Part shown: piece by piece, positions 1 through 8,767 of the stretch
Layout: every line of letters starts with the position of its first letter
Position numbering within the stretch: the stretch's first letter is position 1
Source: Prosthecochloris sp.
GTDB taxonomy: Bacteria > Bacteroidota > Chlorobiia > Chlorobiales > Chlorobiaceae
Reading direction: 5' to 3'
Length of the DNA stretch: 64,000 nt
Assembly (NCBI GenBank): GCA_015482705.2
Contig: JADMLA020000008.1
Coordinates: 124,001 to 188,000 of the forward strand
Made by a program: the position numbers and the translations under genes
The notes under the pieces: generated by a model
The model's input: only the letters and a program-made list of their open reading frames with translations
What the model was told of the DNA's origin: nothing
The model's database searches: none

Positions 1-789
1 GGCGCCGAAACGCTTGATATGCTCCAGGATGGAACGCTGATTGCCGGGAGTCAATGAATTCTGCAATGCAAGCGTCTTCCTTATAGCTCCAGAAACAGCT
101 GATCCTATAAGTTCCCCGAGTTTGGCATGCTTGCCTGCACTTGTCAGCGGCGTATCGCCGGTCAGCGCACAGGCCACAGCGATCTGATCCGTACCGGTTC
201 CAGTCGCAAGACCATCGGAATACCTCGAGGACACCGCAAGTTCCTGCAAAACGGTGGTTTTGGCTTCAGTCGCGGTCATGATGGTCCGAACCATGGCTCC
301 ACGTGTCAGCTCCCGATTGATGAGCAGCATGGTGTTTATGGTCCCATGAAGCTCTTTTCCGCCTTTTTCAAGAGGTTCGAACACACCGTCCTGTTCCCAG
401 ACAGAGGCAGGATCCCCGACCCTTCCGGCGTTACCTTCAACCCCTCCGGTACAAATCGCGGTCACTTCCAGATTCTTGAACGACTTCGTTTCGATAGCGG
501 CATAGTTCATGTTTGCCGCCGTACCGAGAGAAGCTGTTTTTTCAGGAAGCTCGAAACGCTCACACAATCCCTGCAAATAACGTTCAGGAGCCGACAGTAC
601 GGTTTTGAGTTCTTTTCTGCTGTGGCCCGCGGGCTCGCAAGACTGATGATTGAATAGACATTCGAGATCCTCATGAATCCCGCCGTTCACTCTGCAGGTT
701 GAAATCACCCTGTGCGGCCTGTTGAATCGCACAATCAGCATTTTTCGCTCCCTGTGAACCTCTGCTGCACCGTACTCGCCCAACTTCAT
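1..789 (-). CDS. cbiZ: Adenosylcobinamide amidohydrolase CbiZ (3' end cut by window edge)
   Basis: The reading frame is open from an ATG at 789 to base 1 (263 codons), so the C-terminus lies outside the window. The translation matches the CbiZ family, with conserved stretches such as SLGTAANMNYAA, TAICTGGVEGNAGRVGDP and SDGLATGTGTDQIAVAC. CbiZ hydrolyses the aminopropanol side chain of adenosylcobinamide to adenosylcobyric acid, which lets a cell rebuild salvaged corrinoids with its own lower ligand. An AGGAG motif nine bases before the ATG supports this start; an in-frame ATG at 813 has a weaker site. It is the last visible gene of the riboswitch-headed btuF-btuC-btuD-btuF unit, so uptake and remodelling are coupled. 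Confidence 0.9.
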   Translation of the reverse strand, partial: MKLGEYGAAEVHRERKMLIVRFNRPHRVISTCRVNGGIHEDLECLFNHQSCEPAGHSRKELKTVLSAPERYLQGLCERFELPEKTASLGTAANMNYAAIETKSFKNLEVTAICTGGVEGNAGRVGDPASVWEQDGVFEPLEKGGKELHGTINTMLLINRELTRGAMVRTIMTATEAKTTVLQELAVSSRYSDGLATGTGTDQIAVACALTGDTPLTSAGKHAKLGELIGSAVSGAIRKTLALQNSLTPGNQRSILEHIKRFGA

Positions 790-825
790 ATGACAATACT
801 CCTTTTGTTTCATCGTCCCCGGCTT

Positions 826-2007
826 TCATCGCTTTTCAAGGCGCCTGTAATATTTCAGGGTATGGTCCGGCAAGACTTCGGGATGAAAAATAGTGATAAG
901 ATCGGCAAGTAAAACATGCGGTTCAACCATACCGCTATCCCAGAAACGGTTCCGCCCGTTTTCAAACCGATAGTTATTGTTGTTATATACCATTCCTTTC
1001 TTGACGGAACTGAACAACCGGTACCGCTCGTCGATTTCCAGCAAACCGTCGAGATCGGTGACCCTGAAATGGGTGTTCACCCAAAAATCCGCTTTCATAC
1101 CGGCATCCATGGCAACCTCATGGCTCAGAATATGCCCCCTATCGGTCTCCTGACCTCTGAAAAGATATTCACTCCCGGCATGTTCGAGCATGGTGACGAA
1201 CCAGCGAGAAGACCCCATGATCGACCATGCGCCTTTCCTGCTGTACCCGGTTATTACCGAAGGCTTCCGGGTTAAATGTTCGGCTGTTTTCTGGACATCG
1301 AGGTACGCATGCTCCTGCTTTTCGAATATACTGGCGGCAAGCGAATCTTTTTCAAAAAAGGCCCCCATGAACTTGATCCATTCAAGTGCACCGAGAGGAT
1401 GCTCCTCGAGTGATGCACAGAAAAAGCCCGGACGGAGTCCGTAGGCCATCATTTTTTCAAAGATGTCGGAGGATACGCTGGTCACATTGACAAAAGCGAG
1501 GTCAGGATCGATCTTGACCAGGGTTTCCATGTTCAACCCACGCATATAACCTGTCACCGGAAGCGCTCCGCTGTCTATCATTTTGTGCACCCGGTCCTGC
1601 CCGATTCTGCGCTTTCCGGAAACCCCGGCTATGGCATCGAAACAGTCGAGCATTTCTATCAGCGATACATGAAAACCGTTTTCACAGGTCACCCGCTTCA
1701 GGGGAATTCTGACCACTGCGGCCGTTCCACTGTCTTCAGGGACCGATCGGTCATGCGGCACAAGCAAATATGCATAATCGATACCGATATCCGTCCCTTC
1801 CGGAGAAAGTACCTTTACCAGAGTACAGCCGTCATCGCGCTTCATGATGGAAAATCGACTGGCATATTTGACCGTTTGCATCTTCGCTTTCCCGTCGGCC
1901 GTCACAGCCTGTTCATCCGATACTGAAGAACACGACGTTCCAAGCAATGTGGCCATCAGAGCCAGAAAAACGATCCAGCCCCCATATCCTTGCATCACGG
2001 CTCTCAT
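826..2007 (-). CDS. btuF: Corrinoid ABC transporter periplasmic binding lipoprotein (BtuF-like, copy 1)
   Basis: This 393-residue protein starts with a short hydrophobic segment ending in a lipobox (LGTSC, Cys26), so it is probably an outer-face lipoprotein of the inner membrane. The body has the helical-backbone metal-receptor layout of BtuF/FepB proteins: two lobes with a conserved VYNNNNYRFENG segment near the C-terminus that the neighbouring copy shares. The start overlaps the stop of btuD by four bases, so it is translationally coupled to the ATPase and permease genes. I infer binding of cobalamin or cobinamide from the riboswitch and the adjacent cbiZ. The sequence alone cannot exclude another metal chelate. 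Confidence 0.85.
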   Translation of the reverse strand: MRAVMQGYGGWIVFLALMATLLGTSCSSVSDEQAVTADGKAKMQTVKYASRFSIMKRDDGCTLVKVLSPEGTDIGIDYAYLLVPHDRSVPEDSGTAAVVRIPLKRVTCENGFHVSLIEMLDCFDAIAGVSGKRRIGQDRVHKMIDSGALPVTGYMRGLNMETLVKIDPDLAFVNVTSVSSDIFEKMMAYGLRPGFFCASLEEHPLGALEWIKFMGAFFEKDSLAASIFEKQEHAYLDVQKTAEHLTRKPSVITGYSRKGAWSIMGSSRWFVTMLEHAGSEYLFRGQETDRGHILSHEVAMDAGMKADFWVNTHFRVTDLDGLLEIDERYRLFSSVKKGMVYNNNNYRFENGRNRFWDSGMVEPHVLLADLITIFHPEVLPDHTLKYYRRLEKR

Positions 2008-3101
2008 GCTACAATCTCCGAGCCTGTCTTGTTCTTCTTGATACAGCTGATGACGCTGCCGATATCCTGAATCTCGAACGGTTCACCGCTTTTTCCATTA
2101 TAATAGCGCCACCAACGGTTACCCCTGTCCTCCGAAACCTCTATCCTGCAGGGCAATGATGCATCGATGACAACTTTGTAACCGATCCTCTCGAGCGCTC
2201 TTTTCGTCCAATAAGCAAGGGTTCCTTCTCCGACAAGACCTATACAACCCTCGTGGTGCTGATTTATCCTGAACGAACCTGACTCCCGATCAAACTCGAA
2301 TCCGTTACGCTTGAAGGCTTTTTCGAGTCTACCGTCAAGAATAAGCTCTTCAGGCATCCCCGAGATCATCTCGATGTTTTTTCCACTCTCTTCTGCCTGA
2401 ACGGGACTCATCAACCAGATCCTGTCAGCTGCCTGAAGCGCAAGGTCGAGTTCATGCGTAGACATCACGATAGATTTCCCCCGCTCTCTCGCCAGTTGCT
2501 TCAAAAGACGAACGACCTCGATGCGATTGGGAAGATCAAGATGAGCGGTAGGCTCATCGAGCAGAATAACGGGTGTATCCTGGGCAAGTGCACGCGCAAT
2601 CATGACCTTCTGGCGTTCACCGTCGCTCAGATCACTGATGTGACGACAAGCGAACCGTCGTGTACCGGTAATGGCTATAGCCTCCCTGACAACGGTTTCA
2701 TCATCCTTTGAAAGCTTCCCCATCCAGCCGGTATAAGGATAACGGCCAAGAGCGACAAGGGCATACACCGAAAGATTACCGGTCATGACCCTGTCGGTAA
2801 GCACGAGGCTGAGAAGTCTTGCCGTTTCTTTGGTCGAAAGCCTTTCAAGAGATCTGCCATCAAGGGTCACATGTCCACCGAGAGGCTTCTGGACACCGGC
2901 AATGGTTCTCATCAATGTCGATTTTCCAGACCCGTTGGGCCCCAGCAGACAAACCAGCTCCCCTTTGGCGAGGTCGAGAGACAGATTGTCCGCAACAACT
3001 TTTCCGGGATACTTGCGACCATGCTTTTCCGCTTCTTTGGCAAGGCGACGGTTCTGATATCCGATCGCCAGATCGTGAGTCAGTAACACTTCGTTCTTCA
3101 T
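2004..3101 (-). CDS. btuD: Corrinoid ABC transporter ATP-binding protein with C-terminal extension (BtuD-like)
   Basis: The ATG at 3101 gives 365 residues and overlaps the permease stop by four bases; the open frame extends further upstream but only inside btuC. The ABC domain (about residues 5-250) shows Walker A (GPNGSGKST), a signature motif reading LSDGE where LSGGE is usual, Walker B (VILLDEPT) and the H-loop (STHE). About 110 further residues follow the ABC domain, including HHEGCIGLVGEGTLAYWTKR; this tail is longer than in standard BtuD/FepC proteins and I do not recognise a domain in it. The protein should power corrinoid import with the BtuC-like permease next to it. Confidence 0.88.
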   Translation of the reverse strand: MKNEVLLTHDLAIGYQNRRLAKEAEKHGRKYPGKVVADNLSLDLAKGELVCLLGPNGSGKSTLMRTIAGVQKPLGGHVTLDGRSLERLSTKETARLLSLVLTDRVMTGNLSVYALVALGRYPYTGWMGKLSKDDETVVREAIAITGTRRFACRHISDLSDGERQKVMIARALAQDTPVILLDEPTAHLDLPNRIEVVRLLKQLARERGKSIVMSTHELDLALQAADRIWLMSPVQAEESGKNIEMISGMPEELILDGRLEKAFKRNGFEFDRESGSFRINQHHEGCIGLVGEGTLAYWTKRALERIGYKVVIDASLPCRIEVSEDRGNRWWRYYNGKSGEPFEIQDIGSVISCIKKNKTGSEIVA

Positions 3102-4189
3102 GCAAACGACGACTTGAGGTTTCTGTTCTTCATGATAACCCAGATAACGACAGGAGAACCGATCAAAGCGGTAACGGCATTGATCGGAAGGGTGGTCTGG
3201 CTTCCCGGCATCTGGGCGATGATATCGCATACCAACATCAGAATCGCCCCGACAAGGCAGGAACTGGGCATAAGAAAACGATGATCGGAAGTATTGAGAA
3301 TCGATCGTGTCAGGTGGGGAACGGCTATACCGATAAAGCCTATAGGGCCGCAGAAGCCGGTTACGCTTCCGGCAAGCAGACTTGTAGCGGCAATGACGGT
3401 AATCCGGACATAGAGCGTACTCATCCCGAGGCTGCGCGCGTAATTCTCCCCGAGAAGCATGACATTGAGAGACTTGGACGCAGCAAAGGAAATCATGAGC
3501 CCTATGCCGACTACGATCGCCAGAACATACAGTTGGCTCCCCAGCACACCGCCGAGACTGCCGAATGTCCAGATCAGGTAATCCTGTATCTGTTCAGGTT
3601 CACTGAAATACTGCCAGATACTGATGATCGATATCGTGATATTTCCAACCATGATACCGACAATGAGCAGTACGATATTATCCTTGATCCGCACCGCTAT
3701 CCCCAGCACGATAAGAAGAACGAACGCAGCTCCAAGGGTTGAAGCGACAACGATGAGCCAGCTCCCGCCAAGCCCGAGCTGGCGGATGGCAAAGGCATTT
3801 GCTGCCGCGCCGGATGCCAGCATGACCATGGCCACTCCAAGGCTGGCACCTGCCGAAATACCCAGTACAGAAGGTCCTGCCAGAGGATTTCGGAACAACG
3901 TCTGCATCTGTAAACCACTTGCCGACAGTGCCGCTCCGGCGATGACGGCGGTAAGCGCTTTCGGAATACGGATATAGGTAACGATCTTTTCCCAGGCTTC
4001 GTTCTCTGAACCTTTCCCGAACACGATATCAATAACGTTTCCAAGAGGTATTTTTACCGACCCGAGTGCAAGGTCGAGCATAAAAAAAAAGGCCATTACC
4101 ACAAAAAGCAGAGCGATCAGACTGTTTTTTGGAGAAAGAAGAGGCCAGGAATGTTCCGGGCTTGTTTGACTGTCCACCTTTATGCCCAT
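3098..4189 (-). CDS. btuC: Corrinoid ABC transporter permease (BtuC/FecCD family)
   Basis: This 363-residue polytopic protein has about ten hydrophobic segments and the FecCD family landmarks SGLQMQTLFRNPLAGPSVLGISAGASLG near residues 85-115 and FCGPIGFIGIAVPHLTRS near 290. It forms the membrane channel through which the binding lipoproteins deliver corrinoid. The gene begins directly after the stop of the upstream btuF copy and overlaps btuD by four bases, so the transporter is one tightly coupled unit. Family assignment is secure; cobalamin as substrate is inferred from the riboswitch upstream and cbiZ downstream. Confidence 0.9.
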   Translation of the reverse strand: MGIKVDSQTSPEHSWPLLSPKNSLIALLFVVMAFFFMLDLALGSVKIPLGNVIDIVFGKGSENEAWEKIVTYIRIPKALTAVIAGAALSASGLQMQTLFRNPLAGPSVLGISAGASLGVAMVMLASGAAANAFAIRQLGLGGSWLIVVASTLGAAFVLLIVLGIAVRIKDNIVLLIVGIMVGNITISIISIWQYFSEPEQIQDYLIWTFGSLGGVLGSQLYVLAIVVGIGLMISFAASKSLNVMLLGENYARSLGMSTLYVRITVIAATSLLAGSVTGFCGPIGFIGIAVPHLTRSILNTSDHRFLMPSSCLVGAILMLVCDIIAQMPGSQTTLPINAVTALIGSPVVIWVIMKNRNLKSSFA

Positions 4190-5407
4190 CTACTGTATAT
4201 GCCTGTAAAAAGTTAACGAATCATCTCCATTGCCCCTCTCCGGGAACAAGTCCGGATGCAGGATCCTGATCAAGTCTTCCAATACCCTGTCGGGCCGTAC
4301 AGCCCCAAGCTCCCAGTATGCATTCCCTCCTGCCGGATTCAGTAACCGGTTATTGTTGTACACTTTGCCAGATCGCACCGCGAAAAAATCTCTGAACCGA
4401 ATGTCTTTGGCAAGCAGTTCATCGAGGGACTGAACCGTTCCCGGATTAAGCCAGAACTCCGCTTCAAGGGCGACCGGGTAAACAGCCTCTATATCCATTT
4501 TGATGCTGCCGGTCTTTGCCCTGTTTTTCCAATGATAATCTGCCCCGGCGTCCCTGAGAAAACATGCCACATAGCTGTTTCCTCCAGGCACGAACCACGC
4601 GTCCTTGAAAGGCATCCCTGTAACAACCGACGGACGGTGGGAAAGAGTGTCGGTAAGTGCCTTGAGGGCATGATAAGAGTGCTCGATATCCGCAAATTTC
4701 TCGACGGCAACTTCCTCACGACCGAGCAGAGCCGCATACAGCTTCAGCCATTCCGCTCTTCCGAGGGGAGATTCCTCGAGCCATTCAGCAACGACGACAA
4801 CAGGAATTCCAGCCATTACCAATGCCTTGTAATCGGTCTGCCTAGCAGCGGGAAACGCTGTCGTCACTATCATTTCAGGATTCAGTTCGAGAATTTCTTC
4901 CACGTTGGGACTGAACGGCATACCGATTTCCGATACGGCGCCTTTCTCGATCCGCTCACGTAAGGATGGAGTATTGACATAGTCGGGTCGGGCAATACCA
5001 ATGATCCGATCGGCGCATCCAAGCAGATCGATATAACCAACCTGTGTTGTCGAAAACAAAGCCACACGCTCAACGGGAGTCCTGATCACCACATGCTCAT
5101 CGAAACCGTCAGGTAAAGGAGACTTCTTGGGAATCAGCAGATAGCGCAACGTGTCTTGGCGGCCATCGAGATCGACGATGACTCGTAAAGTCTTGAACCC
5201 CTCATGATCGTAGAGGGAAAAACCTTTGGCGTAGGAAAGGGGAACGTCGACGGACACAGCTTCCTGTTTCGGGTGTACTTCCGTTTCATTGCTGCATCCA
5301 CTCAACCCGGTGGTGAACACAACGGCGAAAAGAGAGATAACACATCGCAGAACACCGGAAAAACGATGATGCACCGAACCGGTAAAAGAAGAACGAAATA
5401 TATTCAT
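4190..5407 (-). CDS. btuF: Corrinoid ABC transporter periplasmic binding lipoprotein (BtuF-like, copy 2)
   Basis: From the ATG at 5407 this is 405 residues; a TTG at 5419 would add four. A hydrophobic stretch ends in a lipobox (LSGC, Cys38). The mature part has the two-lobed metal-receptor pattern, including VERVALFSTTQVGYIDLLG in the first lobe and the KVYNNNRL segment near the end that copy 1 (826-2007) also carries. It is the first gene after riboswitch 1, whose P13-like hairpin ends only about 15 bases before the start codon, so translation initiation is probably the regulated step. Two binding proteins bracketing one permease/ATPase pair suggest that one transporter accepts two corrinoid types. 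Confidence 0.85.
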   Translation of the reverse strand: MNIFRSSFTGSVHHRFSGVLRCVISLFAVVFTTGLSGCSNETEVHPKQEAVSVDVPLSYAKGFSLYDHEGFKTLRVIVDLDGRQDTLRYLLIPKKSPLPDGFDEHVVIRTPVERVALFSTTQVGYIDLLGCADRIIGIARPDYVNTPSLRERIEKGAVSEIGMPFSPNVEEILELNPEMIVTTAFPAARQTDYKALVMAGIPVVVVAEWLEESPLGRAEWLKLYAALLGREEVAVEKFADIEHSYHALKALTDTLSHRPSVVTGMPFKDAWFVPGGNSYVACFLRDAGADYHWKNRAKTGSIKMDIEAVYPVALEAEFWLNPGTVQSLDELLAKDIRFRDFFAVRSGKVYNNNRLLNPAGGNAYWELGAVRPDRVLEDLIRILHPDLFPERGNGDDSLTFYRHIQ

Positions 5408-5422
5408 ATGTATAGTCAAGTT

Positions 5423-5775
5423 GCTTTAACCCGAAGCGATAGCGTATTATGGCAGGTCTTCTGACTTTCCCGGTTCCGACAGCCTTCCCGTTCCAGTAGC
5501 CCGGAACAGTGACATAAGGGTGTCTCTATTTTTTGTCATGAGCGATTCAAGTGCAAGGCGAACGGAGCACAGAAACCGGAGTGTACACTGAATACATGAG
5601 GATTTCGAGCACCGTTCAACGAAGCAATTGAAACGCGGAATAAATAAATAGAGAGATCCATTGATTATCGAAACACATTCATCGGCATATGCCGACGCGG
5701 GATTACAGCAGCGGGTACTGTTCCGGACTTTCACCGGATTCCCTTTTAAACCCTGTCCAAACCGCCAGGGCACCA
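5423..5775 (-). promoter_or_regulatory. Cobalamin riboswitch 1 (leader of btuF-btuC-btuD-btuF-cbiZ), enlarged by an inserted repeat
   Basis: Read on the minus strand, the core elements are in order: a GGTGAAAGTCCGG hairpin (P4), TACCCGCTGCTGT (L5 region), GTCACTG, GGGAAGG, and the B12 box GTCAGAAGACCTGCC at 5451-5465. A hairpin at 5423-5437 has the loop CGGGTTA, which can pair with ACCCG in L5 as the L5-L13 kissing interaction of class I cobalamin riboswitches. The peripheral P6 arm is about 140 bases longer than in the two other riboswitches of this window because a dispersed repeat (5520-5657) sits in it. All core parts outside the insertion look intact. Confidence 0.88.
5520..5657. repeat. 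Dispersed palindrome-ended repeat, copy 1, inside riboswitch 1
   Basis: This stretch of about 138 bases aligns by eye along its whole length with 32105-32232, sharing GAGCGATTCAAG / GAGAGATTCAAG, an AAACCGGA block, TTCGAGCACCGTTCAACGAA / TTGACCACCGCTCAACGAA and ATTGAAACGC. Its ends carry a short inverted repeat (TCTCTATTT and AAATAGAGA). It has no reading frame of interest. The layout suggests a small non-autonomous mobile repeat. Confidence 0.7.
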
Positions 5776-5894
5776 TAACGTTGAACAAAGTATACAGAAA
5801 ACAATCCATCGTTTCAAATGCTTTACGATAGTAAAGGCACTGTCGAGGAATCATGTTTTTTAATTGAACAAAAAAAGCATATCGCACTGATATA

Positions 5895-6203
5895 TCAGTC
5901 ATAATACTCCACATACTGCTCGAAATTGTCTCGATTCGGGAAGGAGATAGCCCCTGCCGCACACACTTTCTCACATGCGGTACAAAGAACGATACAGTTG
6001 TACGGCTGAGTCACCTCCATTTTCGGGCGACGGCGCAGCCCTTCCTCCACCTCACCGGATGCAAAGACCCCTTTGGGACAGAAATCATAACAGGAACAAC
6101 AACTATTGCAAGCATCCGGGTCGATAGTCGGGTACCACGCGATCTCCTTGCGGGGAACAGTCAGGCGTCCACGCCTTCTTTTTTTCGCAGTATCACTCAT
6201 CAT
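5895..6203 (-). CDS. Small ferredoxin-like 4Fe-4S protein downstream of btuB
   Basis: This protein has 102 residues (101 if the second ATG at 6200 is used). It carries two cysteine clusters: CNSCCSCYDFCPKG (C-x2-C-x2-C-x3-CP) near residue 32 and CIVLCTACEKVCAAG (C-x3-C-x2-C-x3-C) near residue 69, so two iron-sulfur clusters are likely. A basic N-terminus (KKRRRGR) precedes them; there is no signal peptide, so it is cytoplasmic. It follows btuB by 90 bases in the same direction under riboswitch 2. I infer an electron-transfer role in corrinoid metabolism, such as cobalt reduction or corrin dealkylation. The sequence does not show a specific partner. Confidence 0.8.
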   Translation of the reverse strand: MMSDTAKKRRRGRLTVPRKEIAWYPTIDPDACNSCCSCYDFCPKGVFASGEVEEGLRRRPKMEVTQPYNCIVLCTACEKVCAAGAISFPNRDNFEQYVEYYD

Positions 6204-6293
6204 TTCATTTTTTCATCTTATCTAATCAAGCAACTCTGTCAGCCCTCCCCCCTTTTCAGGGAGGAAGCACTGACGGAGAACAAACACAGAGCA

Positions 6294-8195
6294 TCAGAAC
6301 GATATTGAATATCCAAGTCTGGCAAGACGTCCGGGCTCGTAATAAACAAAACGGCTGCTTGCATCTTCGACGAGATTGCCCGTTGTCTGAATCTCGGTGT
6401 CGAAAATATTTTCTACCGCACAGGTAACATAGCCTTTGCCGGCCTTTACTTTTCCGGTCATATCGAAAGCGGCGTAATTTTCGAGATCATCTTCCCTGCC
6501 GGCAAGGATCCGGCATTGCAGATCGAGATTGAAAGGCAATGTCGCATAGGAAACCGCAAACGTGTTCTGGAACTTCGGTCCTGGCTGGTACTCATCTCCA
6601 TCTGTGTTTTCAGCTACCGGGTATGCCCAGTAACCTGCAGAGGTAAACGAGATATCCGAAAGGAAATCGTGCCTGTCGGTGAAAGGATACAGCCCCAGCT
6701 TCCATTCAACTCCCTGGGAATTATAGGATCCGGCGTTGAAATAGTGATACGGTCTTCCTTGTGAACGATCGATCTCGATCTTGTCGTCATAGGTCATATA
6801 AAATCCGGCAATTCTGGCAGATACCGATTTGCAATCCCACTTGAAACCGGCTTCATAGGTCCAGCCTGATTCAGGCTGCAGATCAGGATTGCCAACGACC
6901 ACACGACCTTCATAATAAAGCTGTGTGAATGTTGGAGCCTTGAAAGCCTTGCCTGTATTCGCGAAAAGATTCAGGTTTTCATTGACCTTCCAGGTAACCC
7001 CCGCGCTTGGAAGAAACGAGTCATAATCGGTAGAGCCCTCTTCATTGTCTATGAACTGCTGACGCACTCCGAGCGTCAGCAGAACATCCTCCTTGAAATC
7101 CTTTTTGAACTCGGCGAAAATTCCGTAATCGTCCCGTTTTTTTTCGCCGTAATTGTTTTTGTAATCGGCAAAACGATGAACATAATCCGCACCTGTTATC
7201 AGCTCAAAACCTTCCGCCACTGTAAATCGGTAATCACTTTCTGCTCCATAGTTATAGTTCAAACGTTCCTTTTCTTCATCGAATACTCCATTCACATAAT
7301 CTTCTGTTATACGTTTGTCATGTACACCGAAGAGCTTTCCCCGAAACCGCTCACCCTCGTAACGAAGGTTGAGAAAGTGAAAGGAACTTTCCTGATCGGT
7401 TCGCTCGACCTTACCTGAATCGAACAGATCGATGAAAGCTGTTTCATACCAGGAGTATTGGTAATCGATATGGATGTTCTCGAAGGGTGATGCATTGACA
7501 TTCACCATATACTTATCCGTTTCTCCGAGAGCGTTCGTATATTTTTTCGTGAACTGCCTGCCGACATCGTCCAATTCACCAAGGTGCTGATATCGAAAGC
7601 CTGCGGTAATTCCCGGAAGACTGAGACTTATGCCATGGTTCATCCAATCTTCGTTCCCGAATTCAACAGACGCTGTTCCTCTTTTTTCCGAAACCGGTTT
7701 CTTGGTGACGATATTGATCACACCGGCCATTGCATCGGCACCGTAAAGGGTTGAAGCAGCACCCTTGAGCACCTCAATACGCTCGATCTGCTCGACAGGT
7801 ATGCAGCTTAAATCATATCCCTTGCCAGATGCCTGCTGAACCGGTGATCCGTTAATCAGAATGAGTTCACCGTCTTCTATGCCCCGAACATACACCGCGC
7901 TGTTCATCCCCTGTTTGTTGATCCCAATGGGCGCAAGGGATTTATAGCCCAATCCCCCTATTCGTCCGAGCGCTTCCATCACATTCGTCGCACCGGTTTC
8001 TTTCAGTTCTTCACTATCGACAACCGTAACGAAACGGGAGCTTTCCTTTTCCTTCACGGGAAATCGGGTAGCGGTAACAACCAGTTCATCACTCGTGTAG
8101 GATGGAGTGATACCGTTTTGCGAGAAATCTTCTGCCTGAAGTGTGTACTGAGAGAAAACACACGCCATCAGAAACACAACGATTTTTTTCTTCAT
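6294..8195 (-). CDS. btuB: TonB-dependent outer-membrane corrinoid receptor (BtuB-like)
   Basis: The ATG at 8195 gives 633 residues with a signal peptide (MKKKIVVFLMACVFSQYTLQA), a TonB box region (DELVVTATRF), a plug domain (about residues 50-160, with YVRGIEDGELILINGSPV and STLYGADAMAGVINIVTKKP) and a 22-strand-type barrel ending in aromatic SISF. These are hallmarks of the BtuB/vitamin B12 receptor class. The open frame runs upstream of 8195, but that part lacks a signal peptide. It is the first gene after riboswitch 2 and is followed by the small ferredoxin. It should move corrinoids across the outer membrane to the BtuF lipoproteins. Confidence 0.9.
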   Translation of the reverse strand: MKKKIVVFLMACVFSQYTLQAEDFSQNGITPSYTSDELVVTATRFPVKEKESSRFVTVVDSEELKETGATNVMEALGRIGGLGYKSLAPIGINKQGMNSAVYVRGIEDGELILINGSPVQQASGKGYDLSCIPVEQIERIEVLKGAASTLYGADAMAGVINIVTKKPVSEKRGTASVEFGNEDWMNHGISLSLPGITAGFRYQHLGELDDVGRQFTKKYTNALGETDKYMVNVNASPFENIHIDYQYSWYETAFIDLFDSGKVERTDQESSFHFLNLRYEGERFRGKLFGVHDKRITEDYVNGVFDEEKERLNYNYGAESDYRFTVAEGFELITGADYVHRFADYKNNYGEKKRDDYGIFAEFKKDFKEDVLLTLGVRQQFIDNEEGSTDYDSFLPSAGVTWKVNENLNLFANTGKAFKAPTFTQLYYEGRVVVGNPDLQPESGWTYEAGFKWDCKSVSARIAGFYMTYDDKIEIDRSQGRPYHYFNAGSYNSQGVEWKLGLYPFTDRHDFLSDISFTSAGYWAYPVAENTDGDEYQPGPKFQNTFAVSYATLPFNLDLQCRILAGREDDLENYAAFDMTGKVKAGKGYVTCAVENIFDTEIQTTGNLVEDASSRFVYYEPGRLARLGYSISF

Positions 8196-8405
8196 CTGTC
8201 GACCTGTTATCAGTTTTAAAAAAACAACTGAACCACAGGGTTGTCCATCGGCAATAAGCAAACAGGATGAGGAACGTTACACTGCCAAAACCTGAATCAG
8301 CCCAAAAAGAGCACATCGAGATTCCGGGATTTCCCGGCGAAAAACAGAAATACCGGAAAAAAATATGAATTGACAGTTTGATACATCATGAACTTCAGTG
8401 CCTGA

Positions 8406-8655
8406 GACTATAAACCCGTAGTCTGATTTTTATGCAAAAACATAACTGGCAGGTCTCCTGACTTTTGCGGTAAACTACTGTTGGCAACCTTCCCACGCTT
8501 TCCGGGCGGAAACATCGCAGTGATTGACAACAACCGTTTTTTCAACACATGAAGCCATGCATTGTCAAAACAGTAAACCGCTTTACAGTTGCGGGTACAG
8601 TGTACGAATTTCACGTACTTCCCTATTCTCCGGCTTTCAAACCGGCACCAGTTAC
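8406..8655 (-). promoter_or_regulatory. Cobalamin riboswitch 2 (leader of btuB-ferredoxin)
   Basis: On the minus strand: GGTGCCGG, GGGAAGTACGTGAAATTCG (P3/P4), GTACCCGCAACTGTAAA (L5), GGGAAGG and the B12 box GTCAGGAGACCTGCC at 8448-8462. A hairpin at 8406-8423 (GACTACGGGTTTATAGTC) has the loop CGGGT, complementary to ACCCG of L5, so it is the likely P13/L13. The btuB start lies 210 bases further on. The P4-L5 core is nearly identical to that of riboswitch 3. Confidence 0.92.
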
Positions 8656-8767
8656 AATAAGAAAGAACAACATGGTTTGTAGTTACGAAAAAAAACATAT
8701 TCTACAAACCCCCGACTTTCAAAGATTTTCGTGTAAGCGTCCTAATTGAAGCCTCTTAACGATCCGC

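Noticed and set aside
127..657. 176-codon plus-strand frame at the left edge
   Set aside because: It lies antisense to the clear CbiZ coding frame and has no family resemblance.
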